64,000 nt of DNA, from positions 64,021,345 to 64,085,344 of the forward strand of contig NC_092794.1 of NCBI RefSeq assembly GCF_918797505.1, given 5' to 3'. The stretch is from Bemisia tabaci (Eukaryota > Arthropoda > Insecta > Hemiptera > Aleyrodidae). Position numbers and translations under genes: made by a program. Within the stretch, counting starts at the first letter, position 1, and each line of letters starts with the position of its first letter. The notes beneath the pieces are model-generated. The model was given only the letters and a program-made list of their open reading frames with translations. It was not told where the DNA came from and did not search any database. Shown piece by piece: positions 24,124 to 35,300 of the stretch.

Positions 24124-25030
24124 TGACGATTTAAACATCAAAATTTGCAGTTTTGGTCTTAAATGCCATGTCCGACCTCTGCAAAAGAATCGATCCACCG
24201 TGCGGCGCACAGTGGATGCAGTCAATAGAAGGAGTTGGACAAATTTTGGAAACTTAAAGAGCTTAAAACTCAGCTTGTACAACTTTTGAGGTTCTAAAAG
24301 TATAGTCTCATTGGGTTTCTCGTGAAATTTTCTTCTCTGCATAACCTCTTAGAATTTAAAATGTGACGAAATAAACATCAAAATTTGCATACTTTTAGTA
24401 AAACATTTCATGTCCGACCTTTCTAATGGAGATGTTGCATGTGTGAGGAATTTGCGATTGACTGTTGATTCTTACGTAAAAGTTCGCGAGAAACACGATG
24501 GTGCCACTGGTTTTCTCTGAAATCAACTCCCAAACTCAAAAAAAGCTTTCAAGTTGAGGCCAAAATGGAGGGGATATCCCACCCTACCCTGAGAGTCCAC
24601 CTTTACATCAAGACAAACTCTCCATGCAAAGATAGGGAGCAAATACATTAGCAGGGTTGCCGTGTTTTCAGTTTTAGAGTCTTCAAATGAAGTGGCAGCC
24701 CTGTCAATGTATTTGCTCCCTATCTTTGCATGGAGAGTTTGTCTTGATGTAGAGGTGGACTCTCAGGGTAGCGTGAGATATCCCTTCCATTTTGGCCTCA
24801 ACTTGAGAGCTTTTTTTGAGCTTGGGAGTTGATTTCAGAGAAAACCAGTGGCACCATCGTGTTTCTCGCGAACTTTTACATACGAATCAACAGTCAAATC
24901 GCATATTCCTCACACATGCAACATCTCCATTGACTCGATCCACCGTGCGGCGTTACGTTGAATCGAACCGGAGTAACGTGTGTCAATAGCGTCATTGGCC
25001 CGTTACGTTGCCGGGCGCGGTGACGTAACG
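24123..25030. repeat. Direct duplication of about 80-100 bp, second copy split by a palindrome
   Basis: The first copy (about 24128-24212) reads AACATCAAAATTTGCA ... GTCCGACCT ... CGATCCACCGTGCGGCG. The second has its left half at 24372-24424 (AACATCAAAATTTGCA ... GTCCGACCT) and its right half at 24932-24955 (CGATCCACCGTGCGGCG). The 507-bp palindrome therefore inserted inside the second copy. Confidence 0.65.
24425..24931. mobile_element. Large foldback element of about 507 bp
   Basis: Arms of about 225 bp begin AATGGAGATGTTGCATGTGT and end with the inverted copy. They agree at nearly every position (TTGAGGCCAAAATGG, CATGCAAAGATAGGGAGCAA). The loop is about 45 bp. No coding frame is present. 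Confidence 0.85.
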
Positions 25031-25330
25031 CGAGGAGGAGGATGCGTCGATCGAGAAATCGGAGATCCTCTTCCAGACTGGAGAGGTTTATGAAAAACAC
25101 ATACTTAACGTGCCGGCCCCGAAAATGGATGGCGTTGCCATCCCTCGGTGTGAAGCGAGCGATCCGCGTAGAGGAGACGTGTTTTTCGGGGGCGATATTG
25201 TGCGGGCGCAACGAAAAAAGCTCCGGAGACAGGGTCGTGATGGTAGTGTTTGCCACTGTCGGCGTCGAGCGATGATGCGCGGAATCTGGTGACGCGTCGC
25301 CCGCCGCGCTTCACCGCTCAGAATTAGCCG
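24932..25330. other. CpG-rich block without a recognised gene
   Basis: Dense in CG and distinct from its A/T-rich surroundings (CGTTACGTTGCCGGGCGCGG and similar). Open frames of 60-120 codons occur in several overlapping frames, as expected by chance in GC-rich DNA; none resembles a known protein. It could be a promoter or 5' exon of an unannotated transcript. Confidence 0.35.
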
Positions 25331-26087
25331 CGTTCTTTACGTAAGCTGCCAAATCTGGGGGATCAGTATTGGAAATCGATCGATGGGTTATCGAGTTTAT
25401 TGACCTTGAGTCGGTAAAGGGGAAAACTCTAGTATTGAAGGGCTTTGAACGTGATGAGGAGGATTGAATCGGTCATTCCCAAAAAGACTTAAACGCCAAA
25501 TAACAAAAAGGCAAAAAAAACGGTAGAAATTGCATTACCTAAACGCCCCGTTTTAAATCGTAGATTGATTAAAAATGTCATCAATCAGTCCATTGCCTTA
25601 ATATTTTAGAGCTCTGAGATTTAGAACGGGTCAATTGAGATAGTGATTACCGTTTTTCTCGTAGTTTTACTTTTTGCGCTCAAGTAATTTTGAGAATGAC
25701 CGATTCAATTGTAAATCAGGGTCAGCTCAAGTATCTCGTGAGACAGTTGCAAGGCTGTAAGTAATCAGGACTGATAGTGCGGTTAGAATTCGGGTCAATC
25801 TATTCGACCAAAAAATATATTTTTTAACCAGCTACTTACGTCGATGAACTTGAATATTGTTTTTCCTTGAATCGATAAAATTTTGCCATTTTTTGGCTAT
25901 TTTTGTAAATTTTATCTTATTTTATTTATATCCAATCGTTAAACTTGCAGTTCCGGAAGAGAGACTATACATAGACATAAAAAAATCGATGTTCACCCTT
26001 TAATCGATTTGGTTCAAATCGATTTTCATCGATTATTTTTTGCAGAGAAATCTTTCGTAGCTCCGACTAAACCACGTATCTCCCAGT
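25331..26087. other. Non-coding spacer
   Basis: I see no gene. The two halves around 25440-25700 contain loosely inverted words (GAATCGGTCATTCCCAAAA and TTTGAGAATGACCGATTCAA), so an old inverted-repeat element may span about 25464-25710. Confidence 0.45.
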
Positions 26088-26305
26088 AAACCACGTATCT
26101 CCCCTACGATGTTTCAAAATTTCCGCTCCTATCTTATTTCTTCAGGGAGAAACAAGTCAACTTCATACCTCGAAATTTATTACAGAATTTTCTGCTTAAG
26201 GGATCAATTTTCCAGAAAATTACGCTGACCATGTTTTCCAAAGAAAAAAAAATGAGGAATGGCATGGATTTTGCAACGTCGCAAACGGAGAAACGTGGTT
26301 TTGCA
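26088..26305. mobile_element. Foldback repeat family A, copy 3 (diverged)
   Basis: It carries AACCACGTATCTCC at the left and TTTGCAACGTCGCAAACGGAG followed by AACGTGGTTTTGC at the right, with the family's inner GAGAAACAAGTCAACTTCAT stretch. Boundaries are approximate. Confidence 0.6.
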
Positions 26306-26347
26306 CTTTTGACCATCGCCCTGCGTGTAATTGGACGACGTTTAGCA

Positions 26348-26574
26348 AAAAGGGAACCAAGCCTCATCAGCTATTGCCAAATTGAACCGGGAAATTTGAT
26401 TTTCTACAAGAGAACGTTTGTGCGGATTCCTTTGAAAACTTTAAGTAATTTGCTTCGTACAATGCAGAAAGTTCACTGAAATTTGCTCGAAAATCCGTAC
26501 AATCGTTTTCATGATGTAAAAAATTAAATTGCCCAATCAAATTTGGCAATAGCTGATGTGGCTTGGTTCCTTTT
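26348..26574. mobile_element. Foldback MITE with GGAACCAAG ends
   Basis: The left GGGAACCAAGCCTCATCAGC continues with TATTGCCAAATTG; the right arm is its inverted copy ending CTTGGTTCC. The ends resemble, but do not match, the elements at 44690 and 52131 (AAAGGAACCA). Confidence 0.7.
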
Positions 26575-26830
26575 ATCCTAAAGCGGTACAATTCGTCGTC
26601 TCCCGCACAAAAGAACTTAACTCCATTCCAAGGTTGCCACATTGACTTAAACAATTTACTTTATTTCACACAAATTTACCCGTGCATTTTAGTCCAAAAT
26701 TTTTCTGATTTTTGCATGGAATCTGATGAAAAATCTGTGAAATTTTCAGTTTGAAATACTCAAAATTCTCTCGATTACACGCGATTTGCGGGGAGGGGGT
26801 AACGTTCTTTCGTGAGGGAGACAACGAATT

Positions 26831-26952
26831 GGACTACCTATAAATTCTGGCTCATCTGAAAAAAACACTTATGTGCATAGGAAAACTAATGGCACATACG
26901 TTGTTTTTAAACCGGGCCGGAATTTATAGCTCCAAATTGCAAAATGCAGTCC
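26831..26952. mobile_element. Short MITE, same family as 44265-44402
   Basis: GGACTACCTATAAATTCTGG and the inverted GGAATTTATAGCTCC frame a middle with AAACACTTATGTGC and ACATACGTTGTTT. Both middle words recur at 44310-44350. Confidence 0.65.
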
Positions 26953-28440
26953 GATTGTATACTCATCTTTTCAGAGCCTTTTTGATTCTGTATTTTGAAA
27001 CTTGACAACAATGCCACCTTGTTTTAACCCCCCAATCGCACGGCCGAACAAGACTTTCTCATCGGATTGGGACGAGCGGCGGCGTTCCCTCAGCTCTCGA
27101 TGTGTGCTTTTTCGACACAAGAGCCCCTTTAGACTCTTTACAACTTGTATCGATTTGTAAAGATTTGCGTGACAAGACTGGTATTTATCTTTCGTGAAGC
27201 ATGTGACACTTATCCACGACGGGACGGAGCCCACTCAGCCCTCGAAGCGCCAGGAAGTGACTCGATGTATTTCCTGGAACATTGATGACTTATAGTTTTA
27301 TTTGGCCTTCAAAACCAACTTATCATCTCTGGAAGATGATGGGGCATTTTATCAGGAGGTCGATGTATTTTCATGTCCTCGAAAGTCTCCTAACTTCGTA
27401 TAGAAACTCGTCGAATGATCGTATTCTAAGAGCTCACCGAAAATCGATAGTAAAAAAGTTTTTTTTTTTTTAATTTTCAAGAGACAAATTATTAGAGAAT
27501 AAAAAAACGATTTCAAGAAATTTCAATTTGGGTATTCTTAACTTCTGGAAACTTTGTTCGAATCTTAAATTATGTTTTTTATGTTTGGTTTCAAAATCAA
27601 ACACGGAATAAAATCATTTTCAACATATTTTTGAAACCTCCAAATTTAAAAGTACTTTTAAAGTGTAAAGTTTTTAAGTGTATCTGGTAATTTTTTACGT
27701 GCATTTTATAAATATGCTCTTACCATGTTTAAGAAGTTTTTTTTGAACGATTGACAAAATCAGCGCATCCATCATGATTTAATAATGAAGATCCACAAGA
27801 AAATCTAAAATTGTACTCAACACCTCCCATGAGCAGCTCTCTAATTTGTAATATAAGATGCTTCCCTCTCACTAAACGCTGCCTAGTTATTGCGGTAAGT
27901 TTCTTTAACAGTAAATTTTCAATTTAGTCGCAGTTCATTATTCTCTGTCTCGCCCGAGGAGTGAATTTTTACATACTGATGAGCTACAAATGAAAATGAA
28001 CGAAATGATACGTCGTAAATGAACAGCTCACCCTCTCTAGGCAACTCTCTAGGAATTTTTAAAATACATATCTAATCATTTTAGGTAGGTGGTCAAGAAG
28101 TCCTTAAGGGCCGTTCATACAATACAATGTAGTACCTACTTAAATTGAAATTTTTACCTTACCTCCTTCTTCTAGTAACGCACTCGTAATATAGATCCGT
28201 CCCCTCACCAAAAAAAAAAAGAAAAAAGAAAGAAGAAAAAGAAAAAAATTATGGCACGTTGATGATGAATTTATCATGAAAAATTGCCACCTCTTCTTGA
28301 TTTTCATCTATGCAACGCAATCTTGAACTTCCATCCTCCCCCCGTCTTTCATCGTATCGGAGGCTCAGACCCCCCCCCCCCCCCTTTCCATGAAGCCTTG
28401 CGTATTCGTAAACACACTTTTACATAATAATTATTTTCCA
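26953..28440. other. Non-coding spacer with simple repeats
   Basis: No exon can be supported. It contains a purine-rich microsatellite (about 28208-28248) and a C run (about 28371-28384). The rest is A/T-rich single-copy-looking DNA. Confidence 0.45.
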
Positions 28441-28890
28441 TATCATAAACTTTAGTATTCAAAACTATGAATAAAATGAAGTAAATGATGTGCTACCCCA
28501 AATCTGAGGTCAGATTCGGATTCCCCGTCAAAAACTACATTAGATGCACCCTTCACACGCTGTAATTGTGAAAGAATCAGCGTGTAGTCACATGCGCGAA
28601 CTAATTTCATGAGATGTGCGTGGGTGGCCGGCTGGAGTAGGTCAGTAGGGGAAGAAGAAGGAAACAATGGAAGGAATCTCGAGAGCGCGACCAAATCCCC
28701 TAAGCGCCAGGCGCCACGGCAGATTCCTCGCAGTAGCGGCGGCGGCACTATTGGTTAGAGGCGTCAAGGTCGAACTAGCCAGACTGAGTGGCGACGCGAT
28801 CTTATCTCTCGGCGGAAGAGAGGGGTAGAGAAGGGGGAGACTGGTGATGGTTCAGAATTCAACCGGTAGATGGCGTACGCGTCTACTTTT
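28441..28890. other. GC-richer block without recognised gene
   Basis: A minus-strand open frame of 98 codons (28748-28452) lies here but shows no recognisable domain. The block 28600-28870 is CpG-rich compared with its surroundings. It may be a regulatory region or unrecognised 5' exon; I cannot tell. Confidence 0.3.
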
Positions 28891-29142
28891 CCTCATTAAC
28901 GGCATTGATACTTTCTCTGGTGTTCAGATACATCTAGAGTTTTTCACTTCTTGATTTTTTTACCAATGAAGCTGAGGACATATTTTCTCGTTTTTATTTT
29001 CGCCCCGAATGCAAGAGTCGTAGATCAGTCGAAATGGAAACTCAAGCCGGCCAATCAGAAACTCCATGACGGAGACCTTAGTGGGTCGTGATTTATTTTA
29101 AGTATGTTTCAGCAAGGACGTTATACGAATTTTAAGTCGAGA

Positions 29143-30220
29143 CCGTCATCTTCTGGCAAAAACATCACAAGTGCCATGCGACGTTTAAAAATTTCCGCCG
29201 CTATTTTATTGTTTTACGGAGAACTTGTTCAACGAAACTGTCCAAAAATTTCACCGCATTTCTTTGAGCTACCAGGGCCGGATTAAGGGGGTGGTCACAT
29301 GGGCAACGGCCCATGGCGGCAAAATTAGGGGGCGGCAAATTTTGCAATTTTTTTAAATGCAGGTACAAAAAAAAATCGGATTCAGAAAAAAATTACAAAC
29401 AAGAAAAGGTGACAAAATCTCTCATTTCCTGAGGGTTCATTAATTTCTAATTTTGTCGTATTTCGGTGATACAAAAGACTGCGCACTTTTAATTAGTTGA
29501 GTTAAGAGATAAACCAAACACGTATTTTGGCCTGGAGCGGCGCGGCGCTAAGATAAATGATGACGAGGACTTGAGATGAAATGAAGCCCTCGGCGCGGCG
29601 GTCGGCATGTAACATAGTAGCGCCTGCGAGACTGCATGAATACTTCACGCATTGCGTCAAACAGGGTACGGTCAACAGCGGTCGGCGCGGCGTGAAACGC
29701 ACAGTGCCTACAAGACTACATGAATACTTCACGCATTGCGCCAAACACAGTGTGGTCAGCGCGGCACGGCGGCGGAAGTTAAAATTATTAAACCACATTT
29801 ATGTTTGTTCTTTCTTAATTTTTTAGCTCATTTCTTACAAATAAAAGGCCTTGTCCCCTCAGAGATAGGTTTAGGGAACTGAACTTTCGCGCGAAGTTCC
29901 GTGAACTTTTGCCAGTAGTGTTGGCAGGGCTTACGCAAAAAATGTGTCCAACACGAGTGTACGCGTCTTATGCACCCTTCTCCCTCCGGCACGTTCACGT
30001 GATGGTTTTTATTGATGTTTCAATCCAAATGAGAAGAGGGCGACAAAATACAGGCGGCCCATGGGCGGCAAGTAGGTAAATCCGGCCATGTGAGCTACCG
30101 ATAAAAGTCAGCGAAATTTTCAAACAGATTCAACCAACAGTTTCTCTGTAAAAAATAAAATGGCGGCAGAAATTTTCAAACGTCGCATTGCACTTGTGAT
30201 ACTTCTGCCGGAGGGTGACG
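29143..30220. mobile_element. Foldback repeat family A, copy 4, split by a hAT element
   Basis: The left arm (29143-29272) has ATCACAAGTGCCATGCGACG and the right arm (30091-30220) the inverted CGTCGCATTGCACTTGTGAT. Removing the 818-bp hAT insertion and one target copy restores a palindrome of about 250 bp like the other family members. Confidence 0.8.
29273..30090. mobile_element. Non-autonomous hAT element, copy 2
   Basis: It begins CAGGGCCGGATTAAGG and ends TAAATCCGGCCATG (one change from CCCTG). It is flanked by the exact 8-bp duplication TGAGCTAC at 29265-29272 and 30091-30098. The interior is closely related to 21591-22554 but has fewer TACTTCACGCATTG modules. Having no transposase, it probably depends on an enzyme such as that of the 46029-50975 element. 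Confidence 0.93.
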
Positions 30221-32236
30221 AGATATTGTGAGAAGAATGATTCTTGTGTTCCTGACAATCAGTGATTTTTCCCCTAATAATTGAGCCTTTTATTGTCATG
30301 GTATTTTCGGCTAATGTAGCTGGTTGCGCTAATCCACTTCAATTGCAATTTCCTTTAACCCGTCAAATAAGTATATTACATGTAGCCTTTCCCGGCAATA
30401 ATTTTAATTATTTCACATTTGAATATCGATTATACAGTAATAGTTTTTAAGTGTAATATCCTTTCGTTGCATCACTGCTATTTTTCTTATCTCCTCTCAT
30501 TGACTCGCTCGGCGCTGGTGAGGCGGATGGTGTTTGAAGTGAAAACGCCTTCAATTGTGTGCGTATGCAACACGGACATCTATGGAGCTTGAATAGTTGC
30601 ACCCAGGCATTAAAATGAAATTCGTTTGGTTTACCCACGTCGCCCGTGACACTGAACGCAACTGAAACTTGATTGCTTCTCTTCACCCTAACTTTATTTC
30701 GGCCTTACATTATGATATGCTGAATTATAAAGTTGGCAGAAAAATTGCCTCTCAATAAATAAGTAGATAGGAATGTAGATAGGAGTGATGTATAATGAAT
30801 CAATACACAAAAATAAGAGAAAATAAAGTATTTTATTTCAGTTCATTCAGTATTACCATTTTACACGTGTTCTTACAAATTTGAACTTATCATCCTGATT
30901 TCTATTAATTTCGCCCAATATTTTAACTATTGTCCATGTTACACATGTTTCAATGAACCAGAATATCCCATGCACCTTCAGGTTCCAAACAACAAGATCT
31001 AATGCCATCAAAGTTAATGCCTGTCGGATATGTAAATGGGGGGGGGGGGGGGAGAGTTGAAATTGCGTTTCAAGTTCATGAGCAAATTGGTCAGGAAGTT
31101 TACTTTTTTGACTGCCAATTTAATCAAAATTCGTTAAATAAAAATTGTACTTGAAAAAAAAAATTAAGGAAAGTAATAAAAGTACAACACCCGAGAAATT
31201 TTAAAGAGGTAAAAATATGCATATTGTGAAGGACATAATATCACAATTTTCTTAACCGTGCAAATTGATCGTCGCTTGTAGGATCATGTTGAAAATCGTT
31301 CCGTGGGAATAAAAAAACTGAAATTTAATGCAAATATTTGTGCAGTTTTTCTCAAAAACTTTCTTTCGGCAAATCAAGCGACGATTTGTAAAAAGTTAAC
31401 GATTTGTGTTATCTATGATTGAACGATAATGTTTTAACAGGTTCGAAAACTGATAAATTTTTATTTTTCCTTCTTTTTTCCGAGACATTCGTAGAAAATT
31501 GAGTAAAATGTACAGGCGTAAAACATTAAAACATTTTATGCATCGATCCCTTCTAGGAAGTGCACTAACGCATTTTGTTGTTTCTTAGGAAGGGCGAAAT
31601 TTTACAAGCAGCAGCTTTTAAACTTTTGTAATGACTCGGTTTCAACGTCATGCGAAGGGAAAGCCATGATGTGACAACGTATTGAACTTACTTACAAACA
31701 TTTCTAGAGACTTAATACAAAATCAGGAGCTGCTTTACTTCAAAGACTTTGTGGTTCATGAACCAAATTTTAGTTTTGAAACGAGGTAGACGATACGTTT
31801 TTGTGTGTAAAATCACATAGTTCGCCGTCGTCGCTCCCAGCCCAAAGAACGTATCTTCATTTCAAAGTTGCAAAATTGATTCAAACTGTTCATATTTTTA
31901 CCCGTTCAAAATGTTACAGTTTTTTCCTCATGGTTAGGAGACACATAATAGCAATTTTCGCTCCGTAATGCACACAACAGTTTCCACGAGAAAGTAAAAA
32001 TTGCATGTGGCGATTTTGCAACGCTGAAATTTAGTTACGCTTTTTTGTCTGAGGAACGACGAAAATTGGTACCATTTTACAACGCGTCAAGAATACCTAA
32101 TTGCCACAAGCCGCAAGACATAGAAATCAGGGCAACAAGTACGAAACTCAGCCGATGACATGAATGAAAATAAATTATGCGAGAATAAATTAAATACCTA
32201 TTGAAATAAAGGAAAAATCCGTAAAATTTGTGGCAG
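30221..32236. other. Non-coding spacer
   Basis: No gene was found. It holds a G run of about 17 (31037-31053) and A/T-rich DNA. Fragments near 31260-31400 (ATCGTCGCTTG and CAAGCGACGAT) are inverted and may be an old MITE. Confidence 0.45.
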
Positions 32237-32242
32237 TTTATT
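32237..32242 (-). terminator. Candidate poly(A) signal of the chitin-binding protein gene
   Basis: AATAAA on the minus strand, about 110 nt after the stop codon at 32351. This is the first clear signal downstream. Confidence 0.55.
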
Positions 32243-32350
32243 TTCATATTATGTACATTTGGCAGGTCAGTTTTTGATTTTTCCAGTCTACATAAGTTAA
32301 GGCAAAAAAGCAATATCACTTGTTTCTAATGGCAAATCGTTCAACAAGTC

Positions 32351-35300
32351 CTATCTTCTATACGGTGGCAAATACTCTCTATTTGGTTGTTCCGGTGGAG
32401 GACTGATCGTTTGACTGGGTACGGGGGTTGGGAAGTTGCCAGTTCCGCCTTGAGAACCAGGTCTGTAAGTGGAGGCGGGGAAGTTACCGACAGAGGGTGG
32501 TCCGTAAGTCGGTGCAGGCGTCTGCGATGGGAAATTACCCCCCGTCCCCGGAGTATAACTGGGAGAGGGCGTCTGTGAGGGGAAGTTGCCCGTCGAAGGA
32601 GGTCCATACACCGGCCTGGGGGTCTGAGCGGGGAAGCTACCCACCGAGGGAGTTCCGTAGGTAGGGCGCGGTGTTTGCGCCGGGAAGTTACCCGTCGAAG
32701 GGGGTCCATAGGTGGGCCTGGGAGTTTGAGAGGGGAAGTTCCCTGTCGGTGGTCGGTAAGTAGATTGGGGCGTTTGGACCGGGAAGTTGCCAACGGATGG
32801 TGGGCCGTAAGTTGGCGCCGGCGTTTGGCTCGGGAAGTTGCCTCCTGAAGGCGGGCCGTAGGTGGGTGCGGGGCTTTGAGCTGGGAAGTTGCCTGTTTGG
32901 GGTGGACCGTAAGTAGGCGCGGGAGATTGGACAGGGAAGTTTCCTGTGCCGAAGGAGGGTGCGGGGCTTTGAGCTGGGAAGTTGCCACCCGATGGAGGGC
33001 CATAAGTTGGGGCGGGTGACTGAACCGGGAAGTTGGCGCTGGGACCTTGGGGACCCGTAATAGACGGATAGTTGGCGACGGGGCCTGTTGGACCGGCCTG
33101 ACCACCGAACGAGGTGGATGGGCCTTGCGGGCCGGTTATTGATGGGAAGTTGGCGACCGGACCTGTTGGTCCTGTTTGGCCTCCGTAAGTGGCGGAAGGG
33201 CCTTGGGGCCCTGTTTGAGCAGGGAAGTTGGCTACCGGACCTGTCGGTCCTGTTTGACCTCCGTAAGTGGCAGAGGGGCCTTGAGGCCCTGATTGGCCTC
33301 CGAATGATGCTGTGGGTCCTTGAGGTCCTACCTGAGCAGGGAAGTTGGCAACAGGACCTGTAGGTCCCTGCTGGCCCCCGTAAACTGCATTTGGCCCTTG
33401 AGGTCCTACCTGAGCAGGGAAATTGGCCACAGGACCTGAAGGTCCTTGCTGACCTCCATAGACTGCATTAGGTCCTTGTGGTCCGGACTGACTAGGGAAA
33501 TTGCCTGTCTGTCCCGATCCTTGTTGTCCATTTTTATTGTAGTCATAAATGTTAGCGTTCAATCCGTACAGACCAGGAGCAGTGCTGCATTCGAATTGGT
33601 TCCACCATACGCAAACGAACCATTGCTGGTGGAATATAGTTCCATTTGGACATAAGAAGTCGTACTTGATATTGTTGTGACAAATGTGGAAAACTTGACA
33701 TCTTGCCTCCGTGTCGGCGTAGTAGCCAGGGTATTGCTGGTCAGAGCATTTGAATGAAGTTACGGGGATTTGCGAATAAATAGGATAATCAGTTCCGGGC
33801 TCCCCAGGGATTGCGGAATGATCTCCATGGCCAGATCCATCATCCTGATCACCCTGTCCGCCTCCGAAGTTGCTGGGGGCATTACCACTACCGAAGTTAG
33901 TCGGGGAATTCCCAACCCCGAAACTGCTGGGAGCATAATTTCCACCTCCGAAACTGCTGCTAGGTCCAACGCCGCCAGCATTTCCACCTCCGAAACTGCT
34001 TGGTCCTATGCCACCGGCATTTCCACCTCCAAAAGAACTCGGCCCAATGCCGCCAGCATTGCCACCTCCAAAGCTACTGCCACCGTAGTTTCCACCAGCG
34101 TTACCACCTCCAACACTGCTAGGTCCGATGCTACCCGCGTTACCACCTCCGACACTGCTAGACCCGATCCCACCAGCGTTGCCACCTCCAAAGTTACTGC
34201 CACCATAGTTTCCGCCAGCGTTACCACCTCCAACGCTGCTAGGTCCGATTCCGCCGGCATTGCCAGTTCCGAAACCAGTTGAAGGTATATTGCCTGATGG
34301 AGCGTAGCCTCCAACGCCAGGTATAGATGCTCCAGTAATCCCTGAGGTTCCAGGACTTCCACTGCCGGAGGAGAAGCCTCCAGTTGGTAAGTTTCCAGTT
34401 CCGAAGGACGGCACGTTTGATGATGAGGGCGCAGAGGGCACGTAAGTTGTGGTGGGGATGCCGCTAGGGTATCCAGATGTTGGTGAGGGGAAGTTACCAG
34501 TAGATGGGAAGTTTCCTGTAGAGGGGAAGGTACTGCCGCTAGGGTAGCTAGGAGTAGAGAATGAAGGCGTGGTGGGGAAACTGCCAGTGCCAGGTGTGCC
34601 TGAAGGATAGCCTGCAGTTGGATAGGAAACAGTGGTGGTTACTGGGAAGTTTCCTCCGCCGAAAGATGTTGAAGGATAACCTGCCGCGGGGTAGCCTTGA
34701 GTCCCCGGTTGCGAGGTCGGCTGCTGAGTTGGGAAGTTTCCTGTTGACGGGAAGTTTCCTGTTGACGGGAAGCTCCCTGTTGATGGGAAACTTCCTGTTG
34801 ACGGATAGTTGCCTGTCGATGGGAAATTGCCCGTTGATGGGAAGCTACCGGTTGAAGGGAAGTTACCGCTTGGGAACCCGTTCGATCCGGAGGGTCGGTT
34901 GTAATTGTATCCGTTGTCCGAGTTTGAGGCCTGGAAGTTTGCGTAGGGCTGAAGCCTGGAGTTGTGTCGAAGGGTCTTGGGGAACTTGCTACCGGGAATT
35001 GATTGCTTGGTCGAGGGTAACTGTATCCATTACTTTGAGCCTGAAACAATGAGAAAGTAATTGATAAAAAATACAGCGGGAACAACCAACGAAAGCAACG
35101 CACATCTCACGAGGAGAGTTTTACGGATTAGGCTCTAGAAATAATAACATCACTTCGAAGTAGGACCTCCACACATTTTCAAAATTTTATTGACACCCTT
35201 GTGAAAATAATTTTCTATTTGTGTACACTGGGTGGGAGCAAAGCTTGCTCCAGAAAAATCATCTCTCCCCTCTTCAGTATACCCTGGTAAAAATTGGCGA

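Noticed and set aside
32341..33105. 254-codon open frame overlapping the 3' part of the chitin-binding protein gene
   Set aside because: It is a shadow of the Pro/Gly-rich coding repeats in another frame.
33770..34282. 170-codon plus-strand frame rich in Ser/Thr
   Set aside because: Antisense reading of the Gly/Asn-rich repeats of the chitin-binding protein.
34639..35106. A secreted-protein start directly at about 35103 with a hydrophobic leader
   Set aside because: The frame opens with GTG, a stop lies just upstream, and the hydrophobic stretch is the translated polypyrimidine tract of the splice acceptor at 35041-35046.
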